Assembly (NCBI GenBank): GCA_910586005.1
Contig: CAJUHG010000002.1
Location: forward strand, 42,187-106,186
Reading direction: 5' to 3'
Origin: an uncultured Lachnospiraceae bacterium
GTDB lineage: Bacteria > Bacillota > Clostridia > Lachnospirales > Lachnospiraceae
DNA length: 64,000 nt
Positions 26,707 to 36,357 of the stretch are shown here, piece after piece; position 1 is the first letter of the stretch, and the number at the start of each line of letters is the position of its first letter. The notes beneath the pieces are model-generated. The model worked only from the letters and a program-made list of their open reading frames with translations, did not search any database and had not been told where the DNA came from. Position numbers and translations under genes: made by a program.

Positions 26707-27219
26707 GTGGCCAGTTTGATGGAAAATTTTATGGATGTATTAGAGAGAGAGAATGGGGAATATGAACGTCTTGCAGAACTGTCCTTAGAAAAAAGACAGA
26801 TTATCATTGATGGAAATATTCCCGCTCTTGAAGAGATCACAGATCGCGAACAGGAAATAACAAGTATTCTCAAGAATTTAGAAAATAAAAGAGAAGAAGT
26901 TGTCAATGATATGTCTATCGTACTTAGTAAAGCGCCAGAGGAATTGACGGTTACTAATATGATAGCCTTTTTAAATAAACAACCAAAAGAGCAGCAGAAA
27001 TTGCAAGAGCTAAAAGAAAAATTGCATCATACGCTGGAAAAAATGGCAAATATTAATGCACAGAATGAAGCGTTGTTGCAACAGTCATTAGAGATGGCTG
27101 AATTTGATCTTACATTGTTTAAAAGTATGAGGCAAGCACCTACAACTGCTAATTATGATAAACGAGCAAATAATACAGGTACTATTTTAGCAAGTAGCGG
27201 GTTTGATGCAAAACAGTAA
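26707..27219 (+). CDS. flgN: FlgN-type chaperone for hook-associated proteins
   Basis: FlgN binds FlgK and FlgL in the cytoplasm and delivers them to the flagellar export gate. The 170-residue product is almost entirely helical and charged, with the FlgN pattern (LERENGEYERLAELSLEKRQIIIDGNIPALEEITDREQ) and a disordered C-terminus. The start is GTG at 26707, 7 nt after GAGG; an in-frame ATG lies four codons later. It sits between flgM and flgK, the usual place. Confidence 0.9.
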   Translation: MASLMENFMDVLERENGEYERLAELSLEKRQIIIDGNIPALEEITDREQEITSILKNLENKREEVVNDMSIVLSKAPEELTVTNMIAFLNKQPKEQQKLQELKEKLHHTLEKMANINAQNEALLQQSLEMAEFDLTLFKSMRQAPTTANYDKRANNTGTILASSGFDAKQ

Positions 27220-27245
27220 GATTAGAATAAAAGGAGAATGTAAAT

Positions 27246-28940
27246 ATGGCAAATGGAATGGGAAGTCTGTATATTGGAGCATCTGGGTTGCAGAATAGTC
27301 AAAATGCTTTAAATACTACAGCTAATAATTTAGCAAATGCAGATACCAAAGGTTATGTAAGACAACAAGTATTATTTGCAGATAGAGATTATGTTAATTT
27401 TAAAAATGCCGCAATTAGTAAACAACAAGCAGGACTTGGAGTGACAATTGCTGATGTGGTACATACAAGGGATTACTTTTTAGATAGATATTACCGGACA
27501 GAGAATGGAAGACAATCTTTTTATGAAACTAGTTATGAGGCAGTTCGAGAAGTGGAGGATATGATTCAAGAGTTAGAAGGAGAGCGATATCAAGACACAC
27601 TAGATAGTTTTCGGAAGGCTTTTGAAGAATTGTCAAAAGGGCCAAATACAGAAGTAAATCAGAATTTAGTGGTTCAGAAAGCAACAATATTTTTACAAAG
27701 GACACAAGGGATTTATCAGAATTTAAAAGATTATCAAAGTAGAATCAATCTTAAGGTCAATAATGCAATTGACCGTATTAATGAGTTGGGACATAAAATT
27801 CAAGATTTAAATCAACAGATTTTAAAGATTGAATCTGGTGGTGTTGAAACTGCCATGACTCTGCGTGATGAACGTGACAATGCATTAGATGAGCTTTCTA
27901 GTCTTGCCAAAGTTGAATTTTCAGAGGATGCAAAAGGAGCTGTAAGGGTAAGACTTGAAAATGTGGAATTTTTAGATGAAATACATGTATTTGAAGTGCA
28001 AGGAATTAAAGACCCTGTTACTGGATTTGTAACTCCTATTTGGCCACAACTATCTGATATGCCACGTAAGGAATACACACCAATGTTTAATTTTAGTGTG
28101 GATATTTCCTCAGAGTTAGATACAGATATTGGGGAATTAAAGGCATTGGTATTGTCAAGAGGAGATAAAGTTGCAAATTATAAAGACGTTGCAGGTATCC
28201 CAGCAGATAGATATAATGATGGAGCGGGAATGTCCACAATGATGTCTGCACAGGCAGAGATGGACCAATTGTTACATAATATTGTAACAGCAATCAATGA
28301 TATCTTTAGTCCTACCAAGGTTACTTCTTTTGTGGGAATAGATGGAACTGTATATAATAATGTAAGAGTGTGGGATGAAGAGAATGCATGTCTAGGGAAA
28401 GATGGTGAAAAACCAGGAAGAGAATTATTTGTAAGAAGAGGTTGCGACCGCTATAAAGAAGTTATGGGTCAAGATAATCAAATTTATTATGTATATAATG
28501 AGGAAGATAATCTAGATACTTCAAAAATGTATACCACACAAGGAATTATAGTGAACCCAGATTTATTACAGTCAGAGTCTGGATTACCACACTTAACAAA
28601 ACAAGGGGATCCTGCTTGGGATATGGCACAAGCTCTTGTGGATGTATGGAAGAAAAAGGATATGATTGTAAATGCTAACAATACAAATCCATGTACGATT
28701 GAAGAGTATTATGAGCGCATGGTAGATGGTATTGGTACACGAGGAAATGTGTTTGCGGGACTTTCCACAGACCTTGATAGAGAAGTGGAAAGTATTGAAA
28801 ATAGTAGACAACAAGTATTTGGAGTATCTTCAGATGAAGAATTGAGCAATATGATTAAATATCAAAATGCATATAATGCAGCAAGTAGATTTATTAATGT
28901 AATTAATGAAATGCTAGAGCATCTTGTAACTCGATTATAA
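27246..28940 (+). CDS. flgK: Flagellar hook-associated protein 1, first FlgK paralogue
   Basis: FlgK forms the hook-filament junction with FlgL. The 564-residue product has the N-terminal rod/hook signature LYIGASGLQNSQNALNTTA followed by NNLANADTKGYVRQQ, a coiled-coil D1 region with TLRDERDNALDELS, and the C-terminal helix (YQNAYNAASRFINVINEMLEHL) needed for assembly. AAGGAG precedes the ATG. A second, diverged FlgK gene follows directly. Confidence 0.92.
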   Translation: MANGMGSLYIGASGLQNSQNALNTTANNLANADTKGYVRQQVLFADRDYVNFKNAAISKQQAGLGVTIADVVHTRDYFLDRYYRTENGRQSFYETSYEAVREVEDMIQELEGERYQDTLDSFRKAFEELSKGPNTEVNQNLVVQKATIFLQRTQGIYQNLKDYQSRINLKVNNAIDRINELGHKIQDLNQQILKIESGGVETAMTLRDERDNALDELSSLAKVEFSEDAKGAVRVRLENVEFLDEIHVFEVQGIKDPVTGFVTPIWPQLSDMPRKEYTPMFNFSVDISSELDTDIGELKALVLSRGDKVANYKDVAGIPADRYNDGAGMSTMMSAQAEMDQLLHNIVTAINDIFSPTKVTSFVGIDGTVYNNVRVWDEENACLGKDGEKPGRELFVRRGCDRYKEVMGQDNQIYYVYNEEDNLDTSKMYTTQGIIVNPDLLQSESGLPHLTKQGDPAWDMAQALVDVWKKKDMIVNANNTNPCTIEEYYERMVDGIGTRGNVFAGLSTDLDREVESIENSRQQVFGVSSDEELSNMIKYQNAYNAASRFINVINEMLEHLVTRL

Positions 28941-29063
28941 GTGAGGGAATGTTTTGTGTAAGTAAGACCAACCATTGGTCAGATTAAATGATAAAGTGTA
29001 GACAATGTGACAGTTTAGACAAATTATTTGTAAAATGAGCTGTTACACAGAATGGAGGAAAAT

Positions 29064-30896
29064 ATGCCATCAACATTTTTTGGACTGACAATAGCAGGTT
29101 CTGCATTAAATTCATTTCATGTAGCAACCAATACAGTTGCAAATAATATTGCAAATGTTAATACCAAAGGTTATACCAGACAAGAGGCGGTTCGAATTGC
29201 GTCGGAAGCGTTGAGAACACATCAAAAGTATGGTATGGCAGGAAGTGGTGTAACTACTACTGAGATTATTCAAAAACGTGATTTTTATTATGATGTAAAA
29301 TATTGGCAGAACAATGCTAGAATTGGTATGTATGATACAAAATTATATGGAGTGCAACAAATAGAAGATTATTTAAATGATGATGATACATCAAAAGGTT
29401 TTAAGACCATTTTAAATGAAATGTTTTCAGCATTGGATACTTTGAAAGGAACTCCAGAACTTCTGGATGCAAGAAAACAATTTATTAGTAAATCACAGAA
29501 CTTTGCAAACTTTTTCCAGAGTATGAATGTTGGATTAAGAAAACTTCAGGAAGACTTTAATCAGGAAATTTCAACACAGGTGGAAAAAATTAATTCTATT
29601 GGACAAAAAGTTGCTTTGTTAAATAGACAAATTAATATTATAGAACTGCAAGGTACAAATGCAAATGAATTGCGAGACCAGAGAGCGTTGCTTATAGATG
29701 AACTTTCAGAATTAGTTCCAGTAGAAGTGACAGAATCTAAAGTAACAAATAGCAATTATCCTGGAATGTATACAGGAGGTACTAATTATCTGGTGAAAAT
29801 TAATGGGCAGGTATTAGTAGATTCTTTTGAATATAATACACTAGCTTGTCGTGTAAGAGAAAAGAAAGTCAACCAATCAGATGCAGAAGGACTGTATGAT
29901 ATTTATTGGACACATAATGATGTTCCCTTTAATGCGACAGGAAAAAGTTGCGAAGGAAGATTAAAGGCATTATTTGAGGTGCGTGATGGAAATAATAATG
30001 AGGCATTCCAAGGCTGGGTACAATCAGTAACAGCAGGAAATGGTGGAGATGTTGTTACAATAAAGAATCCAAGTATTACAAGTGTGAATGCTATGACAAT
30101 GGAGCCAGAAGGAATTATTACCATTAATAATAAAGAATATGCATATTCTAGTTTTTCTTATGATTCAGAGACAGAAACTTATCAATTTCAATTGAAGAGA
30201 ACGATGTCCACAGATGAAAGAGCAAATCTAATGGAGAGAACTGCTATCATAGGAACTAATATTGATGCAATGGGAATCCCTTATTATCAGGCACAAGCAA
30301 ATAATTTTATAAGAGAATTTGCAAAGCAGTTTAATGAACTTCACAGATCAGGTGTAGATATGGATTCTTTGGATGGAATATCCTTCTTTGTAGCAGAAAA
30401 TGTTGCAGATGGAAGTGAGTGGGATTTCTCTGACTATAAGGGAAATGACAGTATGAGTACTTCTGGAAATAACTATTATTTGTTGACTGCTGCTAATTTT
30501 AAAGTGGCAACACCGATTGAGCGAGATGCATCTAAAATGGCAACCCTGTCCAAAAAAGATTTGGAAAATGATAATGTGGCAAGCCAAAAGCTTGTGGAAG
30601 ATATGCTTAGATTAAAGAGCGAAGTTAAAATGTTCCGTGGTGGTGGAGCAGATCAATTCTTAGAGTGTTTAATCAGTGATAATACGGTTGATACACAAAA
30701 GGCAAAACTTTTCCTTGAAAATTATACTAATATTGGTGAGAATATTTTACAGAAGAGAATGTCTATTTCAGCAGTAGATGAAGATGAAGAAGGTTTGGAT
30801 ATGTTAAAATTCCAAAATGCATATAATCTTGCATCTAGAATGATACAAACTATGACAGAAATGTATAATCGACTTATTTTAGAGACTGGTGTATAA
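29064..30896 (+). CDS. flgK2: Flagellar hook-associated protein 1, second FlgK paralogue
   Basis: The 610-residue product also shows full FlgK architecture: FFGLTIAGSALNSFHVATNT, NNIANVNTKGYTRQE, ELRDQRALLIDELSELVPVEV, and a C-terminal helix with FQNAYNLASRMIQTMTEMYNRL. It differs from the upstream paralogue mainly in the middle. An in-frame ATG at 29052 overlaps the GGAGG site (29054-29058), so the true start is the ATG at 29064, 5 nt after it. The two proteins may form distinct rings or one may replace the other under some condition; this is inference. Confidence 0.88.
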   Translation: MPSTFFGLTIAGSALNSFHVATNTVANNIANVNTKGYTRQEAVRIASEALRTHQKYGMAGSGVTTTEIIQKRDFYYDVKYWQNNARIGMYDTKLYGVQQIEDYLNDDDTSKGFKTILNEMFSALDTLKGTPELLDARKQFISKSQNFANFFQSMNVGLRKLQEDFNQEISTQVEKINSIGQKVALLNRQINIIELQGTNANELRDQRALLIDELSELVPVEVTESKVTNSNYPGMYTGGTNYLVKINGQVLVDSFEYNTLACRVREKKVNQSDAEGLYDIYWTHNDVPFNATGKSCEGRLKALFEVRDGNNNEAFQGWVQSVTAGNGGDVVTIKNPSITSVNAMTMEPEGIITINNKEYAYSSFSYDSETETYQFQLKRTMSTDERANLMERTAIIGTNIDAMGIPYYQAQANNFIREFAKQFNELHRSGVDMDSLDGISFFVAENVADGSEWDFSDYKGNDSMSTSGNNYYLLTAANFKVATPIERDASKMATLSKKDLENDNVASQKLVEDMLRLKSEVKMFRGGGADQFLECLISDNTVDTQKAKLFLENYTNIGENILQKRMSISAVDEDEEGLDMLKFQNAYNLASRMIQTMTEMYNRLILETGV

Positions 30897-30911
30897 GGAG
30901 GTATTAGATAA

Positions 30912-32447
30912 ATGATGAGAGTAACAAACAGCATGATTAGCAGAAATAGCATGCTGAATATTAATTCTAATAAAGTAAATGTTGATACATTAAATACACA
31001 GATGACCACTCAAAAAAAGATTGACAGACCATCTGATGATCCGATTATTGCAATTCGAGCGCTTCGGTTGCGGAGTAACTTAAGTGAGTTAAATCAGTAT
31101 TATGAGAGAAATATTCCTGATGCTTATTCTTGGCTGGAAATTACAGAAGGTGCTCTTGATAATATGGAAACACTTTTAAGAGAAGTTTATGTAAAATGTG
31201 AAAATGGTGCCACAGACACTTTGACAGAAGAAGATAGAGCAGCGATTTTGAAAGATCTTCAATCCCTTAGAAAACAAGTATATGCAGAGGGAAATGCAGA
31301 TTCAGCTGGAAGAACTGTTTTTACTGGTTATAAAACAAACAGTCAGCTTACCTTTTTAAAGGATGAAAAAGATACAAAGTATGAGATTACAGAACCTATT
31401 TCCTATGAAGATATGGAAGAAAAGAATTTTTATAGTAATATTGTAGAAGTTCCTAATTCTCTGAATGATATAGGAACTGGAGTGACTATTCCAGATATGC
31501 CACAAGAATATACACATAAGAGAATCCGCTTATCTTATGAGGGATTAGGAGATATAACAGCAGATAATTTAACTTATATAGATGAAAATGGTGACCCACA
31601 GCCACTTAGGGATTTTGAAATTAGTGTAGGTGGTATGGCAGCAGGTCCAGATATTGTAACAAATATGTCCTATGCAGATTGGGAGAAAAATGATTTTGCT
31701 GTGGGAGAAGATCAAGTTTTGTTTTTCAAAGAAACTGGAGAGTTAATTTTAGGAAAGTCTGTTGCAGACCAGATAGGAAGCGACAAAACTAAATTAAGTA
31801 TAACTTATACCAAAGAAGGATTTGCAGAAGGTGAGTTGAGACCAGAACATTATTTTGATTGTAAAAATATTACAGATGAAAATAATAAGATTGAATATAC
31901 CAAGGAATATCAAGAAATTAAATTTACAGTTGCCTTTAATCAGACTTTAACGGTGAATACACAGGCTACAGATGTATTTGATGCTTCTATAGGGCGTGAT
32001 GTAGATGAATTGACAAACGCGGTGCAAGCGGCAATTGCAGCACATGATAAAGTGAAGAAAATAGAAGAAATGCAAAAAGAAGAGCAATACTCTGATCCAA
32101 AAGTACAAGAAGCATTGTCACAATGGTTAGAAGCAGCAAAGAAAGAAGCAGTTTATGCGGATGACAATATGCAGAAAATATATGCAAATGGAATTACTAA
32201 ATTTCAAGGATATATGGATCAGGTAAAACTTGCTAGAACAGATTTAGGAAGCCGTCAGAATCGGTTACAATTAACAGAAAATAGAATGTCCAATCAACAG
32301 ACTACTTTTGAAAAGTTAAAATCTAGAAATGAAGATATGGAATTATCAGATATTATTATTGAATATACAGCAGCCTATAATGCATATCAGGCATCTTTAC
32401 AGGCATCTTCAAAGGCAAATGGACAGACATTGTTGAATTATTTATAA
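30912..32447 (+). CDS. flgL: Flagellar hook-associated protein 3, FlgL
   Basis: FlgL links FlgK to the flagellin filament. The 511-residue product starts MMRVTNSMISRNSMLNINSN, with QKKIDRPSDDPIIAIRALRLRS (the flagellin-like D0/D1 motif), AGRTVFTGYKT, a large variable insertion, and a C-terminal helix (IIEYTAAYNAYQASLQASSK). It is longer than the roughly 300 residues of enteric FlgL because of the insertion. AAGGAGG at 30895-30901 precedes it. Confidence 0.92.
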   Translation: MMRVTNSMISRNSMLNINSNKVNVDTLNTQMTTQKKIDRPSDDPIIAIRALRLRSNLSELNQYYERNIPDAYSWLEITEGALDNMETLLREVYVKCENGATDTLTEEDRAAILKDLQSLRKQVYAEGNADSAGRTVFTGYKTNSQLTFLKDEKDTKYEITEPISYEDMEEKNFYSNIVEVPNSLNDIGTGVTIPDMPQEYTHKRIRLSYEGLGDITADNLTYIDENGDPQPLRDFEISVGGMAAGPDIVTNMSYADWEKNDFAVGEDQVLFFKETGELILGKSVADQIGSDKTKLSITYTKEGFAEGELRPEHYFDCKNITDENNKIEYTKEYQEIKFTVAFNQTLTVNTQATDVFDASIGRDVDELTNAVQAAIAAHDKVKKIEEMQKEEQYSDPKVQEALSQWLEAAKKEAVYADDNMQKIYANGITKFQGYMDQVKLARTDLGSRQNRLQLTENRMSNQQTTFEKLKSRNEDMELSDIIIEYTAAYNAYQASLQASSKANGQTLLNYL

Positions 32448-32576
32448 AATTTTATATCTGTTTATGTAGATGTATCATAGTAGGAAGACTGATTGTTCTG
32501 TGTTGTATGCTTTTATTATTGCTACAAGGTTGAGCAGTCAGTCTATGAATTTGATTGCATAAATATGGAGGAAAAT

Positions 32577-33041
32577 ATGCAAATTGAAACAAGATTATTT
32601 GGAGAAATAGAAATAGAAGAAGAGAAGATAATCTTTTTTGAAAAAGGGATTATTGGTTTTCCAGATTGTCAGAAATTTACATTGATTTTTGATGAAAATG
32701 ATGATGGAAGCCGCAAAGGAATTTCTTGGTTACAATCTTTGGATGAACCAACTTTTGCACTTCCTGTTATGGATCCACTTTTGGTAAAAGAGGATTATAA
32801 TCCGCAAGTAGAAGATGCAGTATTAAAACATCTTGGAAATCTTACAGAGGCAAATACCTATGTTCTGGTGACTGTTACAGCTACAGAAGATATCACGAAG
32901 TTGAGCGTGAATTTAAAAGCACCCATTGTAATTAATGCAGATGAGAGGAAAGCACATCAAGTAATTGTAGAAAATGATTTTCCAGTAAAGTTTGCGATTT
33001 ATGAAATTTTAAAGGAAAAAAAAGAAAAGGCGGGTGAATAG
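32577..33041 (+). CDS. fliW: Flagellar assembly factor FliW
   Basis: FliW binds flagellin and, when free, antagonises CsrA, so that flagellin translation follows export. The 154-residue product begins MQIETRLFGEIEIEEEKII and has the family segment GIIGFPDCQKFTLI. The open frame extends upstream to 32493, but the GGAGG site just before the ATG at 32577 and the family length define that start. csrA begins one base after its stop, the conserved fliW-csrA pair. Confidence 0.95.
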   Translation: MQIETRLFGEIEIEEEKIIFFEKGIIGFPDCQKFTLIFDENDDGSRKGISWLQSLDEPTFALPVMDPLLVKEDYNPQVEDAVLKHLGNLTEANTYVLVTVTATEDITKLSVNLKAPIVINADERKAHQVIVENDFPVKFAIYEILKEKKEKAGE

Positions 33042-33042
33042 G

Positions 33043-33258
33043 ATGCTGGCATTAACCAGAAAAAAGGGAGAATCCATCATTTTAAATAATAATATAGAAA
33101 TTAGTATTCTGGAATTGCGTGGTGATCAGGTAAAGATTGGTATTAGTGCACCAAAAGAGATTCCCGTGTATCGAAAGGAAGTATATCTTCAGATTCAAAA
33201 GGAAAATGAAGAGGCTCTGTCAGCAGACAGTATAGCAGCATTAAGTAATATTTTATAA
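33043..33258 (+). CDS. csrA: Carbon storage regulator CsrA, RNA-binding translational repressor
   Basis: CsrA dimers bind GGA motifs in hairpin loops and at ribosome binding sites, above all in flagellin mRNA of Gram-positives. The 71-residue product has the canonical start MLALTRKKGESIILNNNIEI and the ISAPKEIPVYRKEVY segment with the RNA-binding Arg. A GTG at 33034 is in frame, but family alignment and the GGCGGGTG site favour the ATG at 33043. A matching candidate target lies in the flagellin leader at 56227-56258. Confidence 0.96.
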   Translation: MLALTRKKGESIILNNNIEISILELRGDQVKIGISAPKEIPVYRKEVYLQIQKENEEALSADSIAALSNIL

Positions 33259-33284
33259 AAAACAGCTAATTTAGTGATGGTTCT

Positions 33285-33311
33285 TAATTTTTTCCGCCAG
33301 GCGACCGATAT
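33285..33311 (+). promoter_or_regulatory. Sigma-28 promoter of flaG-fliD-fliS
   Basis: TAAT at 33285-33288, 15 nt, then ACCGATAT at 33304-33311. One mismatch in each box against the consensus. It gives the cap genes a promoter independent of the flgM one. Confidence 0.7.
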
Positions 33312-33358
33312 ATATACAAGAAAAATAGCGGTTAGGTTTCACATGGAGGTGATATTTT

Positions 33359-33790
33359 ATGGAGATTCAAAAAGCAAAAGTACCTTCCGCACCTTATCAG
33401 GGAAGTGGGTCGGAGGTAACTGTTAAGCAAGAAGCAGTGATAAAGGAGCCAGTTCAAAATTTTGAAGCGCCCAAAATAGAGAAGAGGGCGAACTCTTCAG
33501 GGGCTGCAGTTTCTAATAATTCAGCAGTTTCAGAGGAAGAGAAGCAGAATCCTGCAGAAGCAGAAATGGCTAAAAAGAATGGCATAAAGCGCGCAGTGGA
33601 AGAAGTGAACCGGAAGGCTAAGAATTCTGAGCTAATTTTTGGAATTCATGATGCAACAAATCGGGTAACTATTAAAGTAGTAGATAAGGGAACCAAGGAA
33701 GTTATCAGAGAATTTCCACCAGAAGAGACATTAGATATGATTGCAAAAGTATGGGAGTTAGCTGGAATTATGATAGATGAACGGGGATAG
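33359..33790 (+). CDS. flaG: FlaG-family flagellar protein
   Basis: The 143-residue product has a disordered N-terminal half and the conserved FlaG C-terminal domain: ELIFGIHDATNRVTIKVVD followed by VIREFPPEETLDMIAKVWELAG. FlaG proteins influence filament length; the mechanism is not settled. It precedes fliD by 12 nt, as in many flagellates. Confidence 0.92.
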   Translation: MEIQKAKVPSAPYQGSGSEVTVKQEAVIKEPVQNFEAPKIEKRANSSGAAVSNNSAVSEEEKQNPAEAEMAKKNGIKRAVEEVNRKAKNSELIFGIHDATNRVTIKVVDKGTKEVIREFPPEETLDMIAKVWELAGIMIDERG

Positions 33791-33802
33791 GAGGAATATA
33801 GA

Positions 33803-35353
33803 ATGGCAATTAGAATTTCTGGATTAAATTCAGGTCTTGATACAGATTCTATTGTGCAAGAGTTAGTATCAGCGTATCGTACAAAACAGGATAAATATAC
33901 AAAGGCGCAGACAAAGCTTTCTTGGAAACAAGATGCTTGGAAAGAGATGAATACAAAGATTTATAATTTTTATTCTAAGTCTTTATCTAATATGCGTCGT
34001 GCAGGTAATTTTACAAATAAGAAGATTACTACAGTATCTGACAGCACCAAGGCGAAAGTAACAGCCTCCTCAGGTGTAGTAAATGGAACCCAGACTTTAA
34101 AAGTAAATCAACTTGCAACAGCAGGTTATCTTACTGGTAAGAAATTAAAGATTACAGATGAAGAAGGTAAAGAAGCAAAAATTGATTCTAAGACAACATT
34201 ATCTGCATTAGGAGTAAAAGATGGAACTCTTAAGATAAAAGTTGGCAGTGAAGAGAAAACGGTTGAAGTAAAAGCCGATATGACAATAAGCGACTTTACA
34301 AAAGCTTTGCAGGAGCAAGGAGTTAAAGCAAATTTTGATGCTACACAGCAGCGATTTTTCTTATTTTCTGAGGAGAGTGGCAAGAGCAGCGATTTTAATC
34401 TTGTCGTTGATGATGCTGATTCTTTGGAGTTAGCAGAAAATCTTGGACTTGCAACTAAGCAAAATTATGAAGATGTTCATGGCGCTGGTTCTGCTACCAA
34501 TGATATGGTATTTGCTGATAAATTAGACGCTACCAATGCAATTATAGAATTAAATGGAGCCGTTTTTGAAGGAGAAAGTAATAGTTTTTCCATCAATGGA
34601 TTAAATATTACTGCCTTAAGCAAAAGTGATGAGATGACAGTTACAACTGCAACAGATGTAGATGGCATTTACAATATGATCAAAGATTTCTTGAAGGAAT
34701 ACAATGAAGTGGTAAATGCTATGGAATCAGCATATAATGCACCTACTTCAAAAGGGTATGAGCCCTTAACAGATTCTGAAAAAGAATCTATGTCTGACAA
34801 GGAAATTGAAAAGTGGGAGACAAAGATTAAAGATTCTATTTTAAGAAGAGATGATACCCTTCGCTCAGTCTTAAGTGGAATGTCTATGAATATGGCTAAA
34901 ACTTTTGAAGTAAATGGCAAAAAATACAGTTTAGCATCTTTTGGGATTAAGACTGCTGGTTACTTTAATGCAGCAGAAAATGAATCTTATGCATATCATA
35001 TTGATAATGATGCCTCTGATTCTGTTTCTTCCGCGAATGAGGATAGATTGCGCAAGATGATTGAAGAAGACCCAGATGCAGTAACTGGATTCTTTACACA
35101 GCTTGCAACAAAAGTATATGATAATTTGCATGAGAGAATGACTAGCAATCCTACTTTAAGTAGTGCTTATAAGGTATACAATGATAAGCAAATGAAAGAG
35201 GAGTATGATGATTATACTAAGACCATTAAAAAATGGGAAGAAAAATTGAAGGATATGGAAGATTATTATTATAAGAAATTCTCAGCGATGGAAACTGCAT
35301 TGGCTAAATTGCAGTCTCAAACAAATTCACTTTCTTCACTGTTAGGTGGCTGA
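33803..35353 (+). CDS. fliD: Flagellar filament cap protein FliD
   Basis: FliD caps the filament tip and helps flagellin fold into place. The 516-residue product has the N-terminal motif IRISGLNSGLDTDSIVQELV, LSWKQDAWKEMNTKIYNF, a central domain, and the C-terminal coiled coil (DYYYKKFSAMETALAKLQSQ followed by TNSLSSLLGG). It lies between flaG and fliS, the standard order. Confidence 0.95.
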   Translation: MAIRISGLNSGLDTDSIVQELVSAYRTKQDKYTKAQTKLSWKQDAWKEMNTKIYNFYSKSLSNMRRAGNFTNKKITTVSDSTKAKVTASSGVVNGTQTLKVNQLATAGYLTGKKLKITDEEGKEAKIDSKTTLSALGVKDGTLKIKVGSEEKTVEVKADMTISDFTKALQEQGVKANFDATQQRFFLFSEESGKSSDFNLVVDDADSLELAENLGLATKQNYEDVHGAGSATNDMVFADKLDATNAIIELNGAVFEGESNSFSINGLNITALSKSDEMTVTTATDVDGIYNMIKDFLKEYNEVVNAMESAYNAPTSKGYEPLTDSEKESMSDKEIEKWETKIKDSILRRDDTLRSVLSGMSMNMAKTFEVNGKKYSLASFGIKTAGYFNAAENESYAYHIDNDASDSVSSANEDRLRKMIEEDPDAVTGFFTQLATKVYDNLHERMTSNPTLSSAYKVYNDKQMKEEYDDYTKTIKKWEEKLKDMEDYYYKKFSAMETALAKLQSQTNSLSSLLGG

Positions 35354-35370
35354 TAAGGAGGACATAAAAG

Positions 35371-35757
35371 GTGATAGCAAACAGAGGATATGATGCCTAT
35401 GCCAAAAACAAAATATTAACAGCTTCCCCGGCGGAGCTGACTTTGATGTTATATGAAGGGGCAATTAAGTTCTGTAATATTGCAATTGCCGGAATTGAAG
35501 AAAAGGATATAGAAAAAGCACATAATAATATAACAAAAGTAGAAAATATTATTACAGAATTTTTGTCTACACTGGATCATAAATACCCAGTAGCCACAGA
35601 TTTTGAAAATGTTTATAAATATTTAATGGACCGCTTGCTAGAGGCTAATCTAAAAAAAGATAAAGAGATTCTAGAAGAAGTTTTAATGCATTTGCGTACC
35701 ATGCGCGACACTTGGAAAGAAGTTATGGAACAGAACAAGGCGACAAAGGCGAACTAG
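35371..35757 (+). CDS. fliS: Flagellin export chaperone FliS
   Basis: FliS binds the C-terminus of flagellin and prevents early polymerisation. The 128-residue helical product has YDAYAKNKILTASPAELTLM followed by LYEGAIKFCNIA, the classic FliS signature. The start is GTG, 9 nt after AAGGAGG (35355-35361). The next gene begins one base after its stop. Confidence 0.95.
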   Translation: MIANRGYDAYAKNKILTASPAELTLMLYEGAIKFCNIAIAGIEEKDIEKAHNNITKVENIITEFLSTLDHKYPVATDFENVYKYLMDRLLEANLKKDKEILEEVLMHLRTMRDTWKEVMEQNKATKAN

Positions 35758-35758
35758 T

Positions 35759-36235
35759 ATGGAAAATGATTATTTAAATATTATGATTCAAAGTCTGCAA
35801 AAGAAAGTAAAGATTTTGGATAAAATTATTGAAATGAATAAAGAGCAACATCAAATTTTAAGTAAAGAAGAACTAGATTCAGAGGCCTTTGAGCAGAATG
35901 TTCAGGAAAAAAGTGATTTGGTGGAGCAAATTAATTTCCTGGATGAGGGTTTTGAGGATTTATATGACAGAATCAAAACTGTAATTAAAACAGAAAAACA
36001 GGAACATAAAGAAGAAATTTTAATTTTAAAACAATTGATTACAGAAATTACAGAGAGATCTGTCAACATTCAAAGTGAGGAAGTGCGGAACCGTAAGTTA
36101 GTAGAGATGCGTTTTTCACAGGAACGGAAGAAGGTTAGAAATATGAAAAACTCCTCTACAGTGGCAAATCAGTACTATAAAACTATGACAAAATTGAATC
36201 ATATAGATGCTCAATTTATGGATAGGAAGAAATAG
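35759..36235 (+). CDS. FliT-like helical flagellar protein
   Basis: The 158-residue product is all-helical and highly charged with probable coiled coils (about residues 8-60 and 75-135). Its position directly after fliS, where fliT is usually found, and its FlgN/FliT-like composition suggest an export chaperone for FliD, but no diagnostic motif is visible. It is the last gene of the block; a long hairpin follows at 36285-36339. Confidence 0.6.
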   Translation: MENDYLNIMIQSLQKKVKILDKIIEMNKEQHQILSKEELDSEAFEQNVQEKSDLVEQINFLDEGFEDLYDRIKTVIKTEKQEHKEEILILKQLITEITERSVNIQSEEVRNRKLVEMRFSQERKKVRNMKNSSTVANQYYKTMTKLNHIDAQFMDRKK

Positions 36236-36284
36236 CAGTTATCTAAACTAAAAGTGAAATTATTTTTGTCATAATTGTTTTAGT

Positions 36285-36339
36285 ATGCTATCACCAAGAA
36301 TACTTATGACTTTGCTCATAAGTTTCTAGGTGATAGCAT
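36285..36339 (+). terminator. Long hairpin at the end of the flagellar operon
   Basis: ATGCTATCACC (36285-36295) pairs with GGTGATAGCAT (36329-36339), with an inner ACTTATGA/TCATAAGT stem. The following TTTGTT is only a weak T-run, so termination or mRNA end protection are both possible. Confidence 0.6.
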
Positions 36340-36357
36340 TTGTTATATGATTCAAAA

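Noticed and set aside
32493..32576. N-terminal extension of FliW
   Set aside because: The open frame extends upstream, but family length and the GGAGG site place the start at 32577.
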